Part shown: piece by piece, positions 59,474-64,000 of the stretch | How positions within the stretch are numbered: position 1 is the stretch's first letter | How the letters are laid out: each line of letters begins with the position of its first letter | DNA from: Oscillospiraceae bacterium | GTDB taxonomy: Bacteria; Bacillota; Clostridia; Oscillospirales; Ruminococcaceae | DNA: 64,000 nucleotides | NCBI GenBank assembly: GCA_004558145.1 | Contig: SFDQ01000002.1 | Coordinates: forward strand, 248,001-312,000 | Direction: 5' to 3' | The notes under the pieces: model-generated | Seen by the model: the letters and a program-made list of their open reading frames with translations, nothing else | What the model was told of the DNA's origin: nothing | Databases searched by the model: none | Position numbers and translations under genes: made by a program

Positions 59474-60799
59474 TCATTCTTCCTGTTGGGGCGCGGCGGG
59501 CACGGGCCGCACCAGCGCGGTCTTGACCTGATGGGAGCGGAACTCCGCCTCCCGTATCTCCAGCCCCGCCGTGTTCACCTCGGCGGCGGCGCCGTCCGGC
59601 GGGATGGAGCCCAGGGCGCTGAGCACCAGCCCGTTGAAGGTGTCGAACTCATCGCAGGGCAGCGGCATGTCCAGCGCGGCGGCCACCTCAGTGAGGGGCG
59701 CGTCGCCCCGCACCCGCCAGATGCCGGGGCTCACCTGCTGCACCGGGGCGGCCTCCTCGCCGCCGTCGCCGTCCAGCTCGCCCACCAGCTGTTCCAGCAG
59801 GTCGTTCATGGTCACGATGCCCTCAAAGCCGCCGTATTCGTCCAGCACCACGGCCATGGGCTCGCCGGTGCGCTTCATGTTGCGGAACAGCACGTCCGCA
59901 CGCACGCACTCCGGCACGAAATACGCCGGGCGCACCGCCTTTTCCATCACGGCGGCGCGGTTTTTGTCCTCCAGGCACAGGTAGTCCCGCACGTCCAGCA
60001 CGCCCACCACGTTGTCGGCACTGCCCTCGCACACGGGATAGCGGGAATGGCGGCCGGCGCGGATGGTGCGCTCCCATTCCGCCTGCCCGTCCTCCGTCCA
60101 GAGCAGCTGCACCTCGGTGCGGTGGGTGGCAATCTCGCCGGCGGTGCGGTCGTCGAACTCGAACACGTTCTGGATGAACTCCTTTTCGGTGCGGTCGATG
60201 ACGCCCTTTTCGCTGCCCGCGTCCACCATCATGCGGATCTCCTCCTCGCTGACGGTCTCCTCGTCGGCATTGGGGTCCACCCCCAGCAGGCGCAGCACGC
60301 CGTTGGTGGAGGCGGTGAGCAGCCAGACGATGGGGGCGAAGGCCCGTGCGATGGTGCACAGCAGGGCGGACATGCCCAGGGCCAGGGGCTCGGCCTTGCG
60401 CATGGCCAGCCGCTTGGGCACCAGCTCGCCAAAGACCAGCGTGAAGTAGGAGAGCACCAGCGTGATGAGCACCACGGCCACCGCGTCCAGGGTGGCGGCG
60501 GGCACCGGCACGCCCAGGCTCAGAAGCCAGCTCACCAGCCCGTCGGAGAAGTTTTCGGCCGCGAAGGCGCTGCCCAGAAAGCCGGACAGGGTGATGGCCA
60601 CCTGGATGGTGGCCAGGAAGCGGGCAGGCTGGCTGGTGAGGCGGGCAAGGCGGGCGGCCCGCTTGTCGCCGGAGGCGGCCAGCCGCGCCAGCCGGGTGTC
60701 GTTCATGGAAATGACGGCGATCTCGGCGCAGGCGAACACAGCGTTGAGGCCGATGAGGGCCGCCTGCAGCAAAAGCATGAGAGCAAGGGAATTTTTCAA
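59474..60799 (-). CDS. CNNM/CorC (HlyC) family divalent cation transporter, copy 2
   Basis: It has a DUF21 membrane domain (residues 1-170, FACAEIAVISMND, LVFGELVPKRLAMRKAEP), a CBS pair (about 200-330, AVVLDEYGGFEGIVTMNDLLEQLVGEL) and a C-terminal CorC_HlyC domain; 441 residues. It is a distant paralog of the 17339 gene. The start is a TTG with AAGGAGG 11 bases upstream. A long leader of about 190 nt with a hairpin and a short open frame precedes it. Confidence 0.88.
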   Translation of the reverse strand: MKNSLALMLLLQAALIGLNAVFACAEIAVISMNDTRLARLAASGDKRAARLARLTSQPARFLATIQVAITLSGFLGSAFAAENFSDGLVSWLLSLGVPVPAATLDAVAVVLITLVLSYFTLVFGELVPKRLAMRKAEPLALGMSALLCTIARAFAPIVWLLTASTNGVLRLLGVDPNADEETVSEEEIRMMVDAGSEKGVIDRTEKEFIQNVFEFDDRTAGEIATHRTEVQLLWTEDGQAEWERTIRAGRHSRYPVCEGSADNVVGVLDVRDYLCLEDKNRAAVMEKAVRPAYFVPECVRADVLFRNMKRTGEPMAVVLDEYGGFEGIVTMNDLLEQLVGELDGDGGEEAAPVQQVSPGIWRVRGDAPLTEVAAALDMPLPCDEFDTFNGLVLSALGSIPPDGAAAEVNTAGLEIREAEFRSHQVKTALVRPVPAAPQQEE

Positions 60800-60846
60800 A
60801 GCAACGTTCCTCCTTGAGAACTGAAAACACTGTTTTTAAACGCAAA

Positions 60847-60891
60847 CGGACACAGCCCGGCGCCTACTCTCGCAGGCACAGGCTATGTCCG
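60847..60891 (-). promoter_or_regulatory. Leader hairpin before the second CNNM gene
   Basis: On the minus strand CGGACA pairs with TGTCCG, AGCC with GGCT, and GCCT with AGGC around loop GCGAGAGT. The stem lies about 50 bases before the start. The apical part recalls the 3' arm of 5S rRNA. Confidence 0.6.
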
Positions 60892-60953
60892 ATAAAACTG
60901 CATATGTGCGGTAAAGGAGGGTTTTCTCCGCCGTTACTGTCGCCGTCGTCCAT
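60864..60953 (-). CDS. Possible leader peptide, 29 aa
   Basis: MDDGDSNGGENPPLPHICSF begins an open frame that stops (TAG) inside the loop of the leader hairpin. It is acidic with a PP pair and PLP. A GTG five codons upstream (60968) has AAAGGGA close ahead and is the better-supported start; this ATG has no near ribosome site. Evidence of translation is absent. Confidence 0.3.
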   Translation of the reverse strand: MDDGDSNGGENPPLPHICSFIGHSLCLRE

Positions 60954-60995
60954 GGCTTTGCGCGTCACGCTTCCCTTTCGTATGATTTGCGAAAC

Positions 60996-61025
60996 AGCAT
61001 AGCATATCCCCCCGCCCCTTGTCAA
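60996..61025 (-). promoter_or_regulatory. Promoter of the second CNNM gene
   Basis: Perfect TTGACA (61020-61025), 18 bp, TATGCT (60996-61001) with TGC in front on the minus strand. It gives a leader of about 190 nt. Confidence 0.7.
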
Positions 61026-61048
61026 GAAAGGGACGGGGCATGAAACCA

Positions 61049-61291
61049 AAAGCCGCCGCAAGCGATACGCCGCCCCACATGGCCGCCCATCGGGCGGCGG
61101 GGCCCCCGCGAAAATTTGCGCAAGCAAAGTTTCGTGGGGAAACGAGGAGCAGCAGAGTGAGCGCGCGGTGAGCTTTTTGTGAAACAAAAAAGCTCGTCGC
61201 AAGCGATACGTAGTCCCCGGATGGCCGCCCACCGGGCGGCCGGGGCCCCCACGGAAATTTGCGAAGCAAAGTTTCGTGGGGAGAAGGAGGA
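61049..61291. repeat. tRNA-flanking repeat, copies B and C in tandem
   Basis: A unit of about 145 bp begins CG(C/T)CGCAAGCGATACG, continues with a GC hairpin around GGCCGCCC...GGGCGGC, then the CGCGAAAATTTGCGCAAG palindrome and GAGGAGCAGCAG. It runs 61049-61193, and a second, truncated unit runs 61194-61291. The same sequence occurs at 47274-47378. Both sites are 3' of a tRNA. The 560-bp gap from 60800 to 61363 contains this, the CNNM leader and its promoter. Confidence 0.8.
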
Positions 61292-61307
61292 ATGACGGAG
61301 CGGTATG

Positions 61308-61339
61308 AGAAAAGCCCAGCCTTTCGGCTGGGCTTTTTG
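61308..61339. terminator. Terminator of tRNA-Thr
   Basis: Stem AAGCCCAGCC / GGCTGGGCTT with loop TTTC; T-runs on both strands. Confidence 0.85.
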
Positions 61340-61363
61340 AACGGAGCGCAGTCCATTCCGACG

Positions 61364-61439
61364 TGGAGCCGGCAGACGGATTCGAACCCCCGACCTGCTG
61401 ATTACAAATCAGCTGCACTACCAGCTGTGCTATGCCGGC
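61364..61439 (-). tRNA. tRNA-Thr (TGT)
   Basis: A 76-nt tRNA with encoded CCA: acceptor GCCGGCA/TGCCGGC, D arm with AGCTGGTAGTGCAGCT, anticodon arm CTGATTTGTAATCAG (anticodon TGT) and T arm GGGGGTTCGAATCC. Confidence 0.95.
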
Positions 61440-61444
61440 CCAAA

Positions 61445-61500
61445 ACGGCGCTTTGAAAGCGCCGTAAGCACATTATAACAAAACTTGCCCTGCGGGGCAA
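61445..61500 (-). promoter_or_regulatory. tRNA-Thr promoter and leader hairpin
   Basis: TTGCCC (61495-61500), 17 bp, TATAAT (61472-61477) on the minus strand. Between the -10 and the tRNA is a perfect 10-bp hairpin (61445-61465) followed by TTTT, which may terminate rsmA read-through or process the tRNA 5' end. Confidence 0.75.
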
Positions 61501-61521
61501 GGGCTTTTTGGCCCGCCCCGC

Positions 61522-62385
61522 TCAGGCTTCGGCGGCGGCCAGCTGCCGCTGCAGGCGGCTGAAATCCTCCAGGGTCAGCTGCTCCGGCCGGGCCGTGGCC
61601 GGCAGGCCCGCCGCCTCCAGCGCCGACATCACCGCGGCCTTGGGGATGCCCAGCGCGCCGCTGACCGAGTTGGCCGCGGTTTTGCGCCGCTGGCTGAAGG
61701 CCGCCCGGATGAGCCGGAAAAAGCCCGCTTCGTCCGCCGTTTCCACCGCGGGGCTCTGGCGCACTTCCAGCTGGATCACCGCGCTGGTGACCTTGGGCGG
61801 CGGATAGAAGCTGCCCGGCTGCACGCTGAACAGAAGGCGCGGCTTTGCGTAGTAGGCCACCGCGTAGCTGATGGCCCCCGCCTCCCGGCTGCCCGGGGCG
61901 GCGGTGATGCGCTGGGCCGCCTCCTTCTGCACCATCACCGTGATGTGGCGGATGGGCAGCTTTTCCTCCAGCAGGCGCATCAGGATGGGGCTGGTGATGT
62001 AGTAGGGCAGGTTGGCGCACACCGCCACCGGCATGCCGGGGAATTTCTCTTGGATGAGGGCCGCAATGTCTACTTTCAGTATATCCTGAAGCACAATTTC
62101 CACATTGTCAAATTCCGCCAGCGTTTCCTCCAGCAGAGGGGGCAGGCGCTTGTCCACCTCCACCGCCACCACCTTTTTGGCCCGCAGGGCCAGCTCCTTG
62201 GTGAGCACGCCGATGCCGGGGCCGATCTCCAGCACGCCCCAGTTTTCGTCGATGCCGGCGGCCTCCACGATCTTGGGGCAGACGCCGGGATTGACGATGA
62301 AGTTCTGGCCAAAGCCCTTGGAGAGGGCAAAGTCATGCCGCGCGCACAGGTCGCGGATGGTGGAAAGGTCGGTGAGGTTGGGCAT
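61522..62385 (-). CDS. rsmA: 16S rRNA dimethyladenosine transferase
   Basis: RsmA/KsgA dimethylates two adjacent adenosines near the 3' end of 16S rRNA. SAM-binding motif LEIGPGIGVLT, the catalytic NLPYYITSP, and the C-terminal helical domain with FSQRRKTAANS are present; 287 residues is normal. It is downstream of the S41 protease gene after a terminator. Confidence 0.96.
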   Translation of the reverse strand: MPNLTDLSTIRDLCARHDFALSKGFGQNFIVNPGVCPKIVEAAGIDENWGVLEIGPGIGVLTKELALRAKKVVAVEVDKRLPPLLEETLAEFDNVEIVLQDILKVDIAALIQEKFPGMPVAVCANLPYYITSPILMRLLEEKLPIRHITVMVQKEAAQRITAAPGSREAGAISYAVAYYAKPRLLFSVQPGSFYPPPKVTSAVIQLEVRQSPAVETADEAGFFRLIRAAFSQRRKTAANSVSGALGIPKAAVMSALEAAGLPATARPEQLTLEDFSRLQRQLAAAEA

Positions 62386-62403
62386 AAAAAGCCTGCCTTT
62401 CTG

Positions 62404-62444
62404 AAAAAATCAGGGCAGCGCCCCGCGGGCGGGTCGCTGCCCTG
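62404..62444 (-). terminator. Terminator after the S41 protease gene
   Basis: Stem CAGGGCAGCG / CGCTGCCCTG with an extra inner GC stem and a minus-strand tail ATTTTTTC. Confidence 0.88.
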
Positions 62445-62452
62445 TAAAATGC

Positions 62453-63760
62453 TTACTCCTCGCCGGTGGAGGCGGAGGAAGAGGTGTCCTCAGCGGCGCT
62501 GTCCGCCGAGGAGGCGGAGGCGCTGTCCGACGCGGTGGAGGAAGAGCTCTCGCCGCTGTCGGTGGAGGAGCCGGTGAGCAGCTTGGCCGCAGCCAGCGCA
62601 CGGCTCACCTGGGGATCGCTCTCCAGCGGCGCGCCGCTCTCGGTGTTGCTGGAGGGGGCCACCTCGATGTCCACGGCAAGGCCGGTGCCGTCAAAGCTCT
62701 CGCCGTTGGCGGTGATCATCTTGGCCACCGTGATGACCACGGCGCTGCCGTCGCTCATGCGGTGGGGCTCCGCCTGGATGGTGCCCTTGCCGTAGGTCTT
62801 CTGGCCCACCAGCTGGGCGCCGGAGAACTGGCGCAGGCTCTCGGCAAACAGCTCGGCGCTGCTGGCCGTTTCGCCGTCCACCAGCACCACCATGGGCAGG
62901 TCCACGCTGGAGTCGTCGCTCTCGCCCAGCAGGGTGCGCTCGCCGGTCTTGTACTCGGCCCAGACGATGTCGCCGCCGGGCACCAGCAGGTCGATGCAGT
63001 CCACAGCGGAGCTGAGCAGGCCGCCGGCGTTGCCGCGCACGTCGAACACCAGCGCGACGGCGCCCTGGCCGGTGAGGTCGTTCACCGCCTTGCTGAACTG
63101 GGTGATGGTGGTGGAATCGAACTGGGTGATCTTGATGTAGCCGATGGAGTCCTCCATCATCTGGTACTCCACGCTGGGAATGACGTACTTGCTGCGGATG
63201 ACGGTGTACTCCGAGGTCTCGGAGTCGGGCGACATGTAGCTCAGGGCCACCTGGGTGCCGCTCTCGCCCTGCAGACGGGTGAGCACGTTCTCGCGGGTGA
63301 GGTTCTTCACGTCCGCGCCGTCGATGGCGGTGATGAAGCCGCCCACCTGCAGGCCCAGCTCCTCGGCGGGGCTGCCGGCGTAGACCTGGGTGATGCGGGC
63401 ATAGCCGGAGGTGTCCTTCACCACGTCCACGCCCACGCCCACGATGTTGCCGCTCTGCACTTCCAGCAGTTCGGTGTACTGTTTGGCGGTGTAGTAGGTG
63501 GCGTTGCGGTCACCGGTGCCCAGGACATAGCCGTAGCTGATCATGTCGAAGAGGGTGGAATCCTGGATGTCGCCATAGTAATTGGCGCGCACGTATTTGT
63601 CCAGCTCGGCCAGCTTGGAGTACATGCTCTCCTTCTCCTGCACCGAGGGGATGGTCTGATCGAAGATCTGCCGCGCCAGGATCATGGTCACCGAGAAGGT
63701 GACGGTCATGGCGATGATGGCGATGGTAAGCGCCAGACTGACGCTGATTTTTTTGTTCAT
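62453..63760 (-). CDS. S41 family C-terminal processing protease
   Basis: An N-terminal membrane anchor (residues 7-28) is followed by a PDZ domain (about 100-180, VVKDTSGYARITQVYAGSPAEELGLQVGG) and a CtpA-type catalytic domain, with the nucleophilic Ser in GETASSAELFAES and Lys in GQKTYGKGTIQ. A Ser-rich acidic tail of about 50 residues is added. The protease works outside the membrane, probably on envelope or wall-turnover proteins. RBS AAGGAG precedes the ATG at 63760. Confidence 0.93.
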   Translation of the reverse strand: MNKKISVSLALTIAIIAMTVTFSVTMILARQIFDQTIPSVQEKESMYSKLAELDKYVRANYYGDIQDSTLFDMISYGYVLGTGDRNATYYTAKQYTELLEVQSGNIVGVGVDVVKDTSGYARITQVYAGSPAEELGLQVGGFITAIDGADVKNLTRENVLTRLQGESGTQVALSYMSPDSETSEYTVIRSKYVIPSVEYQMMEDSIGYIKITQFDSTTITQFSKAVNDLTGQGAVALVFDVRGNAGGLLSSAVDCIDLLVPGGDIVWAEYKTGERTLLGESDDSSVDLPMVVLVDGETASSAELFAESLRQFSGAQLVGQKTYGKGTIQAEPHRMSDGSAVVITVAKMITANGESFDGTGLAVDIEVAPSSNTESGAPLESDPQVSRALAAAKLLTGSSTDSGESSSSTASDSASASSADSAAEDTSSSASTGEE

Positions 63761-63776
63761 GGGCTCTCCTTCCGGG

Positions 63777-63881
63777 TCAGAAGCCGTACGCCAGCTGGAG
63801 GATGACAGTGCTGAGCACGGAAACGGTCATCAGCGCCGCAATCACCAGACAGACGATGCGCACGAAGGGCTTGTGATTCAT
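63777..63881 (-). CDS. Small single-pass membrane protein, 34 aa
   Basis: MNHKPFVRIVCLVIAALMTV begins a 34-residue protein that is almost one membrane helix (residues 7-31). GGGAGGGAGGAAG precedes the ATG. It lies between the M23 peptidase gene (20 bp) and the S41 protease gene (16 bp), so the three are one operon. It may help the protease pair at the membrane. Function unknown. Confidence 0.75.
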   Translation of the reverse strand: MNHKPFVRIVCLVIAALMTVSVLSTVILQLAYGF

Positions 63882-63901
63882 GGGGTTCTTCCTCCCTCCC
63901 G

Positions 63902-64000
63902 TCACGGGGGACTGATGTAGTTGCGGGGGTTCTGGCGCACGCCGTTGACGCGCACCTCAAAGTGCAGATGGTTGCCGCTGGAGTTGCCGGTGGAACCCAC
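63902..64000 (-). CDS. M23 family murein hydrolase, 3' end only
   Basis: The last 32 residues contain the catalytic motif NHLHFEV, followed by the standard end VRVNGVRQNPRNYISPP. The gene runs off the window. With the downstream S41 protease it resembles the EnvC/NlpD-type hydrolase next to CtpA arrangement in Firmicutes. Confidence 0.85.
   Translation of the reverse strand: MGSTGNSSGNHLHFEVRVNGVRQNPRNYISPP

Noticed and set aside
60847-60891. Possible 5S rRNA fragment
   Set aside because: Only about 25 bases near the apex resemble the 5S 3' arm; the outer stem does not, so a leader hairpin is simpler.
60864-61456. Open frames across the tandem repeat and tRNA-Thr
   Set aside because: Frames are not conserved between repeat copies, and the plus-strand one is antisense to the tRNA.

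Overview
The window is about 64 kb of GC-rich bacterial DNA. It looks like a chromosome segment of a strictly anaerobic Gram-positive of the Clostridia, probably Oscillospiraceae/Ruminococcaceae (the Gemmiger-Subdoligranulum-Faecalibacterium neighbourhood). The signs are a trimeric NAD-linked [FeFe] hydrogenase, an Rnf complex, a B12-riboswitch uptake operon, RodA/M23/S41 cell-envelope genes, MsmK-type sugar ABC ATPase and AraC regulators. Genus assignment is inference only. Most intergenic gaps carry a recognisable sigma-A promoter, very often with an extended TGn -10, and U-tailed hairpin terminators.

Layout. 1-14 kb is envelope polysaccharide and cell-wall genes: a truncated GT2 with DUF2304; a minus-strand CotH/VTC/DUF4956/CotH block; a GT2 plus a GT-C-like membrane protein; DUF2500; rodA; and an MBOAT/DHHW O-acetylation pair. 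13.3-19.7 kb is housekeeping: tsaE-tsaB-rpiB, upp, a membrane protein with a histone-like tail, a degenerate HPr, a CNNM/CorC protein and asnA. 19.7-28.1 kb is a divergent hydrogen-metabolism block: leftward, DRTGG - HATPase - [FeFe]-hydrogenase-like - DRTGG - PHP, and rightward hydC - HATPase - ferredoxin - hydB - hydA. 28.2-34.8 kb has LysR, an APC permease with an enolase-superfamily enzyme, an orphan MsmK-type ATPase, AraC and nagB. 34.8-40 kb is a B12 operon: riboswitch, substrate-binding protein, permease, ATPase, PduO-like, CobQ-like without glutaminase, and DUF71. 40-46.3 kb holds two DUF5107 genes with a divergent AraC. 46.3-47.5 kb is a less GC-rich patch ending at tRNA-Tyr with repeats. 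47.7-54.8 kb has citrate synthase and the rnfCDGEAB operon. 55-64 kb has secreted paralogs of unknown function, a second CNNM gene with a long leader, repeats, tRNA-Thr, rsmA, an S41 protease, a tiny membrane protein and the end of an M23 peptidase.

How it fits together: HydABC and Rnf both handle reduced ferredoxin and NADH, and the hydrogenase-like protein encoded back to back with HydABC is a plausible redox or H2 sensor controlling it through two kinase-like ATPases. The B12 operon looks built for salvage of external corrinoids. The envelope genes suggest an O-acetylated surface polymer and regulated wall growth. Start sites were chosen from ribosome-binding sites and overlaps. No similarity search was run, so family names rest on motifs and context.
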